From Pectobacterium versatile (GTDB lineage: Bacteria > Pseudomonadota > Gammaproteobacteria > Enterobacterales > Enterobacteriaceae): a stretch of DNA of 64,000 nucleotides. Both the position numbers and the translations under genes were made by a program. The number at the start of each line of letters is the position of its first letter. Within the stretch, counting starts at the first letter, position 1. The stretch is taken from contig NZ_JAINZP010000020.1 in the NCBI RefSeq assembly GCF_020166435.1, forward strand, positions 17,378 through 81,377, in the 5' to 3' direction. Below are positions 1-8,777 of this stretch, piece by piece. The notes beneath the pieces were generated by a model. That model saw only the letters and a program-made list of their open reading frames with translations. It did no database searches and was not told the DNA's origin.

Positions 1-2366
1 GGTGTGAGTTGGCTGAAGGCAAAGCGAAGATCGGGCAACACATGCAGAAAACGATCATCATCCCACTGCGACATCAGCGCGTTTAACTTATCGACCAAAC
101 GCGGGGTTTTGATAATGAGCTCAGGGGCGGCGCGCATTAACCCCACAAAATAGCGAACCGCCTGCTCAGGGTCGCTGCCCTGACTAAAGACGTTCGATAG
201 ATGGTCATCAAGCGTTTGTTCATCAATTTCATCACCGAGATAGCGCAGCGCATCAACCGCCCCTTTTAACAAAGGCACGTCCTTTAACGCTGGGGCGATC
301 TGCTGCAATTGGTGGTAAAAATCGCGGCTGGCGGTACTGGAGGGATCGAGCGTAGGCATAAATTCAATCAGCTCACGCAAGGCAAGCAATGCGGTAAAAT
401 GTTCTTCCTGCTGTGACTCATCACCCGCGGTGATGGTCGGTAAGCAAAACAATGTCTGTGGAATCAGCTTAAACAGCAGTTGAGTTAGCTCAGGCTGATT
501 GCGTAAGCCAAGAAAGTCACGCCCGCGCCAGAGATGAATCAGGCTATGCCCGCATTCAACGAGCGAACTTAACCGAAAATCATTGTGTATATCGTCATGC
601 AATAAACGGAATAGCCCAGCTACACGCGACGGTAACCCCAACAGCGCCGCCTGAATCAGCACACGTACCGCATTCTTGCTTGACCGATTCTGCCCCTGTT
701 CCTCTAACTGCTTTTCCAAATAGAGTAATTTATCGATGGCTATCGCTTCGAGCTGGCTTCCCTTCTCCGAGAGCGTAATCAATCGCCCTTCGATCGACGG
801 TGTCCACGCATAGTGCCACTCTTCAAATAGCAGGTCGAGATTGTGACCGCTCAAAAAATCAGGGCCATTACTGCGCGTTGCAAAACCCACTTCAAGGAAG
901 CTTAACAGATGAAGAAAGCGGCTGCGGGCACGATGCTGCAGGTTGCGATAGATATCCAAACGGCTCAGTTTGACGAGCGTGTCATCAAGTTTAAAGCGGT
1001 GATATTTCGCTAATCGATAGGTTTCATCAACCAGCGGAGGCGTCGCGCTGCCTGCTGGAATCTGCCCTAACGCATGGCCGGAGAACGCCTTTTTGATCTC
1101 AAGCCACAGATCGCTTTGCGCATCATCAATACTGCCTTTGATAAAACTACTTTGTAGCCCATCCAGCAGGTCATAACGACCGGGGCCTTCATGCCCGCGC
1201 AATGCCGCTAAGCGAACACTCTGCTCTACCGCATTTTTTACCGTGATATAGCTGGGGGGATCGTCAAAAGATTTAGCGCGGAGCAGGCTGGCAACCTCCG
1301 ACAAAAAACGCATCCCCATGTTATTGCGGTGTTCCTGCGTCGTGAGCGCTCGCCCCGTTTCCGCCAGCCGGTCGCCCCGCTGCGCCATGAGCATTTGCCA
1401 GCTTCGCTGATAGTACGCGGGCGCAGGCATGCCAGAGGCATACCCATTGAGCGCATCTAATCGGTCAAAGCTGTAGCGGATTAACCACGCACTGTCGTTT
1501 TCCGCCTGCTTCAGCTGTTTTTGGTACTGCTTCTTAGCAGCATCCGTGAAGGCATTGAACGATTTAGCGTCGTGAGACAGCCCTTCGAGCAGCGCCAGCG
1601 AATGAAAACCCCCAGTCACGACCAGAATTTTCCCCGTTGGATGTTCAGCACGAACCTGCATGATAGCGGCGAGCATATGCGCCTCGCGCTGTGCAGATCC
1701 CTCCGCTTCCAAAACCTGAGGCTCATAGTCCAGTCGCGCTAACGCACACCAGACTAGCGTATCGCGGAAAAGTTGTTGCCAATCGGTCAGCGCCTCAATC
1801 GAACGTAATTCAAATAAGTGCTCCCACAAATCATCGTGATCGCGGCAATAGCATTTTTTTGCGAGTACCGAAATAAACTGACTGTGGGCGAGATAACGCT
1901 CTGCTTGCAGGCTCTGACTGACGTCATTCTGACGTTCCTCAATCGCGATTTGCTCAACCCACGGCAAATCAATAAAGCGCAGCGTCGCGTTGTGACGATG
2001 CCCTGCGTGCAGCGCAACCCATTCAGGCGAGTAGTCACAAAAAGGGAAAAAAGCGCTGCGCGTGGTTGCTTGCGGCGTTTCTCCCTCTTGCGACTCGCGG
2101 GCTTGAAAGTCAGCCTGCCCCATCACCGCGATAGGAGGCTTCGCGTCAGGGTGAAGCAAATCGGGCAACAGGTGATTAAAACTGACCGGTGCCTCAATCA
2201 GAATGTGATCGGGGCGGATATCATCAATCAATGACAGCAGGCCGTAGGCACAAGCTGGGCTATGGTGGCGAACCGGTGCAAAATAGATCTGCTGCGACTG
2301 CAAAAAATCCCATGTTGCCAGCGCCTGTTCCATCCGTGCGGGCAATACGATGTTCGAAAGACTCAC
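1..2366 (-). CDS. DUF5682 family protein (YehM-like), C-terminus cut by window edge
   Basis: One uninterrupted minus-strand frame runs from a GTG at 2366 to the window edge (788 codons), so the stop codon lies outside. The GTG is preceded by AGGA about 10 bases upstream; the first in-frame ATG is at codon 12 (RMEQALATWDF). The N-terminus has the family-like stretch YFAPVRHHSPACAYGL near residues 30-50, followed by DHILIEAPVSFNHLLPDL. The rest is helical and Leu-rich, without signal peptide or membrane segments. E. coli YehM is of similar length (about 760 residues), so little is probably missing. It lies 184 bp downstream of a MoxR ATPase and a DUF4132 gene on the same strand, the order of the E. 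coli yeh cluster; a VWA protein would be expected beyond the window. Molecular function unknown. Confidence 0.75.
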   Translation of the reverse strand, partial: MSLSNIVLPARMEQALATWDFLQSQQIYFAPVRHHSPACAYGLLSLIDDIRPDHILIEAPVSFNHLLPDLLHPDAKPPIAVMGQADFQARESQEGETPQATTRSAFFPFCDYSPEWVALHAGHRHNATLRFIDLPWVEQIAIEERQNDVSQSLQAERYLAHSQFISVLAKKCYCRDHDDLWEHLFELRSIEALTDWQQLFRDTLVWCALARLDYEPQVLEAEGSAQREAHMLAAIMQVRAEHPTGKILVVTGGFHSLALLEGLSHDAKSFNAFTDAAKKQYQKQLKQAENDSAWLIRYSFDRLDALNGYASGMPAPAYYQRSWQMLMAQRGDRLAETGRALTTQEHRNNMGMRFLSEVASLLRAKSFDDPPSYITVKNAVEQSVRLAALRGHEGPGRYDLLDGLQSSFIKGSIDDAQSDLWLEIKKAFSGHALGQIPAGSATPPLVDETYRLAKYHRFKLDDTLVKLSRLDIYRNLQHRARSRFLHLLSFLEVGFATRSNGPDFLSGHNLDLLFEEWHYAWTPSIEGRLITLSEKGSQLEAIAIDKLLYLEKQLEEQGQNRSSKNAVRVLIQAALLGLPSRVAGLFRLLHDDIHNDFRLSSLVECGHSLIHLWRGRDFLGLRNQPELTQLLFKLIPQTLFCLPTITAGDESQQEEHFTALLALRELIEFMPTLDPSSTASRDFYHQLQQIAPALKDVPLLKGAVDALRYLGDEIDEQTLDDHLSNVFSQGSDPEQAVRYFVGLMRAAPELIIKTPRLVDKLNALMSQWDDDRFLHVLPDLRFAFSQLT

Positions 2367-2437
2367 CAGCGCGTTTCCTCATGAAAAAGTGTCCGTGAAG
2401 TAATCAGTAACAATGGACTACAGCCTAATGCCGATCG

Positions 2438-2525
2438 TTTAAGAGCCGAGATACACGGAGCGACCACAGGGCGAGGTGTCCCTGCGGGAACCTCATCCCT
2501 GTGTTTCTCCTAATATGAGGCTTAA
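2438..2525. repeat. dispersed intergenic repeat, copy A
   Basis: An 88-bp segment bounded by TTAAG-type ends, with internal dyad symmetry (GGGCGAGGT...ACCTCATCCC). It is nearly identical to 15252-15340: both contain GATACACGGAGCGACCAC, CCCTGCGGGAACCTCATCC and GTGTTTCTCCTA. It sits between the MoxR and DUF5682 genes and could fold as a hairpin in their transcript. It does not match the ERIC core. Confidence 0.8.
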
Positions 2526-2550
2526 GAGTGACTAGCATTAGGCCACGGTC

Positions 2551-3660
2551 TTACTTCCAAAACTGTCGTGAGGCATCATAAAACGCTTTCCAATCATCGC
2601 TGCTTTTTGCCCTTTCTCGCGCCACGTTATCAACGTAGTAGCGCATACGTTTTGCATCGTCAGGATTATCTTTTAGTACCACACCGATAATCTGGCGAGC
2701 GATGGCGCCCGCATTCAGCGTGCTATCGCCCAAATAATGCGCCTCAAGCGCGGAGGCATAGGCAATGTTGACCGCTTCCGCACTCGACATCACCGCATCT
2801 GGCGTTTTGATGCTGCCACCGTCGCGCGTATTGCCCGAGCGCAGTTCCTGGAATGTGGTCACCAGCAGTTCAATGACGCTCGGTGGTACGGTGACAAGCG
2901 CGGCCAGATCGCCCAATTCACGCGTAAGCTGCGTTTGAATAAGCGCAATTTCGAATTCGGGGTCTTGAATCGGCCTGACGGTTTCAAAGTTAAAGCGCCG
3001 TTTTAATGCGGCTGACATTTCATGTACGCCGCGATCGCGCAAGTTCGCCGTGCCAATCAGGTTAAAACCGGGCTTGGCACTGATCCGCCCTTGCTCACCC
3101 ATTTCAGGAATCATCAGCTGTTTTTCAGACATCAAAGAGACCAGGACATCTTGTATTTCCGGCGGGCAGCGGGTGATTTCCTCAAAACGGACAATCCTGC
3201 CCTGCATCATCCCCTGATAGAGCGGTGAACCGATAAGCGCGCGCTCGGTGGGGCCTTCAGCAAGCAGCAGCGCATAGTTCCATGAGTACTTGATATGGTC
3301 TTCCGTTGTTCCCGCCGTACCTTGAATGGTCAAGCCGGAATCTCCCGAGATCGCCGCCGCAAACAGCTCAGACAGCATGGATTTTGCAGTTCCGGGCTCG
3401 CCAACCAGCATTAACCCCTGCTTCCCCAGCAGGGTGACAATCGCCCGATCGACCAGCGCGTTATCACCAAAAAACTTCGCGGAAATAGCTAAGGCATCAT
3501 CGCCTAAAATAAACTGACGCACCGCACGCGGTGAACGCAGCCAGCCCTGCGGCTTAGGGTTATTTTTATCCGCGTTGGTCAGGCGCGTTAATTCATCGGC
3601 AAAGCGGATTTCAGCCTGCTGACGAAGCACATTGCTGGCTGTCGGTGAGTGTTTTTCCAT
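2551..3660 (-). CDS. MoxR-type AAA+ ATPase (YehL-like)
   Basis: A 369-residue AAA+ ATPase. Walker A is GEPGTAKS, here about residues 89-96; the Walker B region reads RIVRFEEITRCPPEIQDVLVSLMSE, a MoxR-like helicase-clade feature; sensor 1 is GTANLRDRG, and ALKRRF follows as an arginine-finger region. MoxR ATPases usually act as chaperone-like remodelers with VWA partners. The ATG at 3660 is preferred (MEKHSPTASN); the frame extends 7 codons up to a TTG at 3681, which has no better ribosome site. The preceding DUF4132 gene ends 69 bp upstream, with a strong hairpin in the gap. The equivalent E. coli gene is yehL. The family is certain; the specific role is unknown. Confidence 0.9.
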   Translation of the reverse strand: MEKHSPTASNVLRQQAEIRFADELTRLTNADKNNPKPQGWLRSPRAVRQFILGDDALAISAKFFGDNALVDRAIVTLLGKQGLMLVGEPGTAKSMLSELFAAAISGDSGLTIQGTAGTTEDHIKYSWNYALLLAEGPTERALIGSPLYQGMMQGRIVRFEEITRCPPEIQDVLVSLMSEKQLMIPEMGEQGRISAKPGFNLIGTANLRDRGVHEMSAALKRRFNFETVRPIQDPEFEIALIQTQLTRELGDLAALVTVPPSVIELLVTTFQELRSGNTRDGGSIKTPDAVMSSAEAVNIAYASALEAHYLGDSTLNAGAIARQIIGVVLKDNPDDAKRMRYYVDNVARERAKSSDDWKAFYDASRQFWK

Positions 3661-3691
3661 GTTCGTGTCTCTGTTCACCACAAAATAATGA

Positions 3692-3722
3692 ATGGAGCCA
3701 GCACGTGGCGTGCTGGCTCCAT
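3692..3722 (-). terminator. perfect 14-bp hairpin between DUF4132 and MoxR genes
   Basis: ATGGAGCCAGCACG and its exact reverse complement are separated by TGG. It lies in the 69-bp gap after the DUF4132 gene and before the MoxR gene. On the minus strand it is followed by TTCATTATTTTG, a poor U-tract, so it may act as a partial terminator or a processing/stability hairpin. Confidence 0.6.
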
Positions 3723-3729
3723 AACTAGA

Positions 3730-6700
3730 TTACCAAGGCGTTTTGCTTTCCCAGTCGGCATCGTATCCCGAGCAGGCCTGTGCGACTTTCAGGTAATCGG
3801 CATAGCTTTCTGCCAGTAAAATAGGCGGGACGTCCCGTAATGTCAGATTGTTGCGATCCCAATAATTTTGCTGATTTTTCTCAAAGCTCAAATCAAACAA
3901 GACCGCTGGAATATTTTCTTCTGGCACATAGCTACCGCTAAACCCAATATTGACGTACAAGTCCAAGCTACTGAAATGCTTGTAATAATGACTAAACGAC
4001 CCGCCATCTTCCGCTTGCGCACGCTGGTATCCCATTTTGGTTAAAACACCGCGCAGCGTGAACGTATCGGTCAACCAGCCTTTTTTATCCTCAATTTCAA
4101 CCAATTTACTCTCGAGTGCGGGCAGCGTGTTCACCATCTGCGAGAACAAGAACGTCACTTTATAATCGTTAAAATGCGCAAGCCAGGCCTCACGCGTCTC
4201 GTTATCGACAATCGCGGCATGTGCAAGCTGAATCACCGTACCGCTTGATAATTCAACCTCATCATCCTCAAGATTAATTAAGCTGCCGTCATCCGTTGGC
4301 CTGAAGGTGTTGAGCACTTGCTCACCCTTCACCTCTTGCCACACCAAGCGTTCGATTAACGGACGCATCACCGGATGACTCATGATGTAAGTCTGCCAGT
4401 CCTCGCTTGACCATTGGCGCTGAGCACACATCGATTCATACAAGCGTGCAGTTTGCAGATCGATCACCTGTTTTAGCTCTTGTTTGCTTGATGAGAATAG
4501 CTTTTTCGCTTCTTTTATCTGCTCTTCGTTATCCGTTTTACGCGCCGCAGGCAGGGCTTTAATCTCTTTGCCTTCTGGGTTCAGTAGCACTAATTTCTGT
4601 TTGCTGTCCATGCGTGCAGTAAAGGTCCGCTCGCCGTATTCCAGCACCAGTATGCCCGTTTCATCCAACCCCGCTGTAGGGATCGTGCGATCGGCCAGCT
4701 CATCGGCACTCCAGCCATTGCGGTCGGCAATCTCTTTGACTAACTCACGCGCCTTTCCCTGAATCGCCGCGGTACGGTAGCGGCGTGAAAGGGAGAGCAA
4801 CAATTGGATAATGAGCGGATCGTCGCTAATCGCCATCGCGCTGATCATCGCTTCGATCTGTGAACGACGCTGATAATGGTCACGTGTGTAATTGCGTAAT
4901 GCAGAGACAGCAACATGGCCTTCGATATGGCTAATCAACGCCAGCATGCCTTTCTCGGTGATGGCAGAACCTAAATAGCGCCGTAAGACTTCATGCTTTA
5001 TTTCTTCAGTCGCCTGCTCCAACGTGTAATGCTCATATTTTTGGTAATACTCAGGGTAAAGTTCAAGATAACGTTGATAGCTTTTTAAGCGTCTCGGCGC
5101 ATCCTTATGTGCTTCCAGCATCGCTTCTTCCAGTGACGGATTTTTTACGTCCTGCGTGATAAAGGTATGTAAAATAAAGTGGCCCAGCATCTTCTGGCTT
5201 TCTTTAGCTAATAAGCCAACATAGCGCTGTAATAACGTATTACCCGCGGGCATTTTTAATTTTACCGCCAGAATGATCCACCACTTGATGATGTCAGCAT
5301 CGACGATTTTCCCGTTTTCCCATTTCAATGATGGTATCGCGTTATAGTCAAACCAGCTCATGCTCGCGGGAGGGCTTGTCTTCAACCCCTTTAATGCTTC
5401 TTCACGCAAGATTTTTTCTGACAAATAGGAAGAAATATCCTCACCAAACTGCTCTAACGCCGCCAGCAATGCAGCACGGACGGTTTCTCTCTTCTCTTTT
5501 TTTAACAACGTATAAAGCGGTGCGATGCTGTCTTTATGTTTTATCCGCGCAAGCCATTCAATCGTGGTAATACGGATTTCTTGTTTCGCGGAATGTAGGC
5601 TTTCCTGTGCATTCACATGTACGTTCGGCAATTTTTCAAGCAGTTGCTGTGCACTGATGCGAAACGTTTTATTTTCGCCTAATGCCAGCTCCATAATCCG
5701 TGGAATAAACTGTACAGGAATGGCAGGATATTTACCGAGCAGCTCAAAGGCATGGCTTAATTCAAATTTTCTATATTGGCTATCGCTCTTATTAGGCAAT
5801 AAGCCTAACGCTTCGGAAATATAATCGGGATAGAGAGAGAAAAATGGCCAGAGTTGCTCCGATTTAGAAAAGATCTTCAGCCCATTATGATAAGTCTCTA
5901 AACAGAGCGCAGCGACTACTCGTGCGGGTTCACGGCAGGCTAATTTTTGTAAAACATCTTCAAGCTGACGTAATTCTAATGTCGCAATAATATGAAATGG
6001 AATTTCACTTTCCATTTGATATGAATTTAAACTGAGGTTGTTTTTTTTATTATTTGAAATAATCCTCATAGCATGATAAAGCGTAAAATCAGGAAGATTT
6101 CTAATGCGCTTTTTATATTGAATAATACTAATATCTTCTTTAGACAGACGAACATCGTCAGTATTCAATACGTCGATCAAGGTACGGCAGTGTTCGACGG
6201 TGATTTTTTGGAATTCTTTATAATATTTTTGTGCCCATGTATATTTATTCTGGCCCGATACATTCTCAGCTATCTCTTTTTCAGCACTGACTCGTGCTTT
6301 TTCCAGCATCTCGATAAAATTTTCGACAAGAATATCTCTTGCGCTTTCAGGCAGCGGCGTATCAACAAGCAACGTTAGCTCAGGTAATTCAGGAAATTCA
6401 ATATCTTGTGCCGTATCGACAACGTCAAAACGCGTCATCGCACTCTCAATATTTTTTATGACGGCTTTACTTTTTTCTAGCTGCAAGGCGCGTTCTAAAA
6501 TCGCTTTATTTTCACCCTGACGAGCAAAAAGATCGGCAGCCAGAGATCGCTGTTTTGGCGTTCCGTTAAACAGAATATCGCTTAAATGGGCTTTAACATC
6601 GTCAGCAGGAAGAATGTTTAGCAGCGGCTCAGCTTCAACACGTACCGTTTTTTTTTGATCTATTGCCAACTTAACAATCACATCTGAGAACAAAACGCGC

Positions 6701-7473
6701 AGTGTTTCCCGCTCGGACAAATACTTCAGAAACTGAACCAACCCAGATGCAGAAAGTTTTTCAACCAATGTTGTGCGAACAAACTGCGCATGATGCTCAA
6801 TGTATATCTGTAAATCAGGAAGTTCAAAGAAAATACTTAGTCCTGAATTATAGTATTCTGATATTTCTTTTCTATCAAAAATAACAAATAAAATATTCTC
6901 ACCTGCATCATGACTCTGCTCATTGGCAATCAGTTCAGTAAGAAGTTGAATGCTCCAGCCAGCACGATGCGTTAATTTCATTTTCTCATTGGATGTGCTT
7001 TTTAACGTAGTGGACAGCGCATCACAGAGTAAATAAATCATCCAGCTTGGCACTTCATTGGTTATCAGTTTTACATTTTTACCCTGACATGCCGCAGCCA
7101 ATACCTTCGCGAAACGTACCGTTTGTTCGTTCGTTAACTCTTTACCTACCATGGAATAGAGTTTATAGCGCGAATTTCTCGCTTGCCTTATTATTTTATT
7201 ATATTCGCTGGAGTTAAAATGGTTATTCTGAACATACCACCAATCAAGCGTCCCAGGCTTATCCAGAAGCACGATCGTTTTACTGGCATCCAGCTGATTT
7301 AGAGCATAAAGAACCTCAGGTTCAGTACCTGTCATGACATAGTGAAATAGTTTTTTTGGCAAAACTTTATCAAGTTCTGCAAGCGGAAATAGGGATTCTT
7401 GCAGCAGTTTCTCTGTTGACGTTACTTCTTTATCGCCAAAAATGGATAAAAAATCGAATAATTTCTTTGTCAT
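3730..7473 (-). CDS. large DUF4132 domain protein (YehI/MolR-like)
   Basis: A 1247-residue predicted cytoplasmic protein. The N-terminal and central two thirds are helical and repeat-like (for example AALLAALEQFGEDISSYL near residue 675, typical of HEAT-like repeats). The C-terminal third carries the DUF4132-type region (KEIADRNGWSADELADRTIP, GILVLEYGERTFTARMD) and ends in YDADWESKTPW. E. coli YehI is about 1210 residues. The start ATG at 7473 follows AGGCG. The 5' half is visibly more AT-rich than the 3' half. Its neighbours are a MoxR ATPase and a DUF5682 protein, so the three probably work as one ATPase-linked system. The historical name molR implies a molybdate link, but nothing here supports that. 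Biochemical function unknown. Confidence 0.85.
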   Translation of the reverse strand: MTKKLFDFLSIFGDKEVTSTEKLLQESLFPLAELDKVLPKKLFHYVMTGTEPEVLYALNQLDASKTIVLLDKPGTLDWWYVQNNHFNSSEYNKIIRQARNSRYKLYSMVGKELTNEQTVRFAKVLAAACQGKNVKLITNEVPSWMIYLLCDALSTTLKSTSNEKMKLTHRAGWSIQLLTELIANEQSHDAGENILFVIFDRKEISEYYNSGLSIFFELPDLQIYIEHHAQFVRTTLVEKLSASGLVQFLKYLSERETLRVLFSDVIVKLAIDQKKTVRVEAEPLLNILPADDVKAHLSDILFNGTPKQRSLAADLFARQGENKAILERALQLEKSKAVIKNIESAMTRFDVVDTAQDIEFPELPELTLLVDTPLPESARDILVENFIEMLEKARVSAEKEIAENVSGQNKYTWAQKYYKEFQKITVEHCRTLIDVLNTDDVRLSKEDISIIQYKKRIRNLPDFTLYHAMRIISNNKKNNLSLNSYQMESEIPFHIIATLELRQLEDVLQKLACREPARVVAALCLETYHNGLKIFSKSEQLWPFFSLYPDYISEALGLLPNKSDSQYRKFELSHAFELLGKYPAIPVQFIPRIMELALGENKTFRISAQQLLEKLPNVHVNAQESLHSAKQEIRITTIEWLARIKHKDSIAPLYTLLKKEKRETVRAALLAALEQFGEDISSYLSEKILREEALKGLKTSPPASMSWFDYNAIPSLKWENGKIVDADIIKWWIILAVKLKMPAGNTLLQRYVGLLAKESQKMLGHFILHTFITQDVKNPSLEEAMLEAHKDAPRRLKSYQRYLELYPEYYQKYEHYTLEQATEEIKHEVLRRYLGSAITEKGMLALISHIEGHVAVSALRNYTRDHYQRRSQIEAMISAMAISDDPLIIQLLLSLSRRYRTAAIQGKARELVKEIADRNGWSADELADRTIPTAGLDETGILVLEYGERTFTARMDSKQKLVLLNPEGKEIKALPAARKTDNEEQIKEAKKLFSSSKQELKQVIDLQTARLYESMCAQRQWSSEDWQTYIMSHPVMRPLIERLVWQEVKGEQVLNTFRPTDDGSLINLEDDEVELSSGTVIQLAHAAIVDNETREAWLAHFNDYKVTFLFSQMVNTLPALESKLVEIEDKKGWLTDTFTLRGVLTKMGYQRAQAEDGGSFSHYYKHFSSLDLYVNIGFSGSYVPEENIPAVLFDLSFEKNQQNYWDRNNLTLRDVPPILLAESYADYLKVAQACSGYDADWESKTPW

Positions 7474-7705
7474 GCCAGCGCCTAATTATGTATAGATAAA
7501 CAGTACTTTTTTAGCATGAATTGTGATTATTCTCAATTTCAAAAATCATCTTTTTTTACAAATTTTAGTTTTCCTTATTTTTGTTTTTATAGTGAATAAA
7601 TCTAGTTAATGTAGATTCAATCCAAATTTTTAGTCGAAAATAAAATTAGTTGAAAATATCGCAATATTAATGAAAACATCAGAAATTGCGTGGCTATTTT
7701 CAGAT

Positions 7706-7728
7706 AAAAAAAACCCGCCGAAGCGAGT
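7706..7728 (-). terminator. terminator of the antitoxin gene
   Basis: On the minus strand ACTCGC-TTCG-GCGGGT forms a 6-bp stem with a UUCG tetraloop, followed directly by eight T. It lies 14 bp past the antitoxin stop codon at 7742. Confidence 0.8.
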
Positions 7729-7741
7729 CGCAGCAATACAA

Positions 7742-8110
7742 TCAAAGGATCATTTGCTCTGGGCGACAGTGATAAATCTCAGACAATTTCTCTCGGGTTT
7801 TTTTCTGAGGTCGTGAGTCTTTCGCTTCCCATTGCGAAACCGCTGATTGCGTTGTCCCTAGCTTTTCGGCTACATCATATTGTGATAATCCACGATAGGT
7901 ACGCCATGCCGCAAGCAAGCTAACATCATCACGGAACATGATTTCTACCACATCATTAGGCACGGTTTCGTCGTCGTACTCATCGGCAACATAAGGAATA
8001 TCCTCATAGCCTGAATCGCTATCAGACAGCAACTTTTCATACTCGCTGATAGGTAGAACAACAAACTGAGGCTTGCCGTTCACGTCATTGATAAATTGTG
8101 GTTTTGACAT
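7742..8110 (-). CDS. XRE-type HTH antitoxin
   Basis: A 122-residue protein with a short N-terminal segment (FINDVNGKPQFVVLPISEYE), an acidic linker (DSDSGYEDIPYVADEYDDE), and a C-terminal Cro/CI helix-turn-helix at about residues 62-118 (GLSQYDVAEKLGTTQSAVSQWEA). This layout suits a type II antitoxin that neutralises its partner through the N-terminus and represses the operon through the HTH. The RelE/ParE-like toxin frame lies just upstream on the same strand (toxin first, as in higBA), with a gap of about 70 bp. Because the toxin gene is interrupted, the antitoxin may now be an orphan regulator. Confidence 0.8.
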   Translation of the reverse strand: MSKPQFINDVNGKPQFVVLPISEYEKLLSDSDSGYEDIPYVADEYDDETVPNDVVEIMFRDDVSLLAAWRTYRGLSQYDVAEKLGTTQSAVSQWEAKDSRPQKKTREKLSEIYHCRPEQMIL

Positions 8111-8180
8111 AATTTCATCCGGGTGTCAGTGAGTCGCGGTGTATGTCATCAGGAAACTGGCGGATTACCCAGCCTGATAG

Positions 8181-8441
8181 TTAGTAAGTCGTTGAGGTTC
8201 TGCGTTTGACCGCCTGAACCTCACAGATAACGGGCTCACCTTGAACAATCTCGAAAATTACTCTGTAGTCTCCCACTCATAACCTGAATTTTCTCGCTTC
8301 ACCCTTCAGCGCCATAATGTCCAGGTTTACAGCAGGAAAACTACGTAGTTCAGCAATTTTCTCACTTATGGTGTCCTGATATCTGCGGTCTATCGTTAAA
8401 CGTTGCTTCAACGCCTTCCTTGTCCAGATGACCTTTACCAT
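8181..8441 (-). pseudogene. RelE/ParE-family toxin interrupted by in-frame TGA
   Basis: From the ATG at 8441 (MVKVIWTRKALKQ, with AAGGAA 6 bases upstream) the frame reads 54 residues to ...GEARKFRL and meets TGA at 8277-8279. With no shift it then continues VGDYRVIFEIVQGEPVICEV...RRTSTTY to TAA at 8181. RelE-family proteins usually read R-V-G-D-Y-R-V here, and TGA is one transition from CGA (Arg). This is therefore a single-base nonsense mutation in an otherwise intact 86-residue toxin. The truncated product lacks the C-terminal strands that carry the family's catalytic residues. The frame is also open upstream to an ATG at 8468, but that start has no ribosome site. A sequencing error or stop readthrough is the alternative. 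Confidence 0.8.
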
Positions 8442-8472
8442 CAGTTTCCTTGATTTTTTAAAGTGCATATCC

Positions 8473-8485
8473 GCTCAGAATGAGC
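8473..8485. promoter_or_regulatory. small inverted repeat upstream of the toxin gene, candidate operator
   Basis: GCTCA-GAA-TGAGC is a perfect palindrome 32 bp before the preferred toxin start. TA operons are usually autorepressed by the HTH antitoxin at such sites. Inference from position only. Confidence 0.4.
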
Positions 8486-8639
8486 AAAAAATAAGACAAT
8501 TAACTAATCAATGCAATAAATATCTAATTAAAACCTTATCATTAAGCGTTCATATCTATCCTCATCACAGCGAGCTATTTCGCTGGAGCGGAAAATCATC
8601 TATATGAAGTCAAAACACTCCATATGCCTGAAAAATCCC

Positions 8640-8701
8640 AAAAAAAAGCCCTCCATCATGGAGGGCAAAAAGACAGGGATGGTGTCTATGGCAAGGAAAA
8701 A
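8640..8701 (-). ncRNA. cpxQ: CpxQ small RNA (3'UTR of cpxP)
   Basis: Read on the minus strand, the cpxP 3'UTR contains TTTTTCCTTGCCATAGACAC followed by CATCCCTGTCTT, then the terminator hairpin GCCCTCCATGATGGAGGGC and a run of eight T. This agrees with the known Hfq-dependent sRNA CpxQ, which RNase E releases from the cpxP mRNA in Salmonella and E. coli; the conserved segment around CCTTGCCATAGACACC is the target-pairing region. The 5' end at about 8701 is inferred from the T-rich cleavage site seen in those species. CpxQ represses envelope-protein mRNAs during inner-membrane stress. The terminator also ends cpxP. Confidence 0.85.
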
Positions 8702-8777
8702 CAGGGTGTGTACCTACTACACATGACTACTCGGACTGCACTACGCTTACTACAGACTACTTACTACACTAGCGCTA

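Noticed and set aside
1521..2398. Short plus-strand frames at 1.5-2.4 kb
   Set aside because: They are shadows of the DUF5682 coding frame on the minus strand, which is continuous from 2366 to the window edge.
8277..8279. Programmed readthrough or selenocysteine at the toxin TGA
   Set aside because: The position is Arg in relatives, TGA is one transition from CGA, and no recoding structure is evident; a nonsense mutation is simpler.
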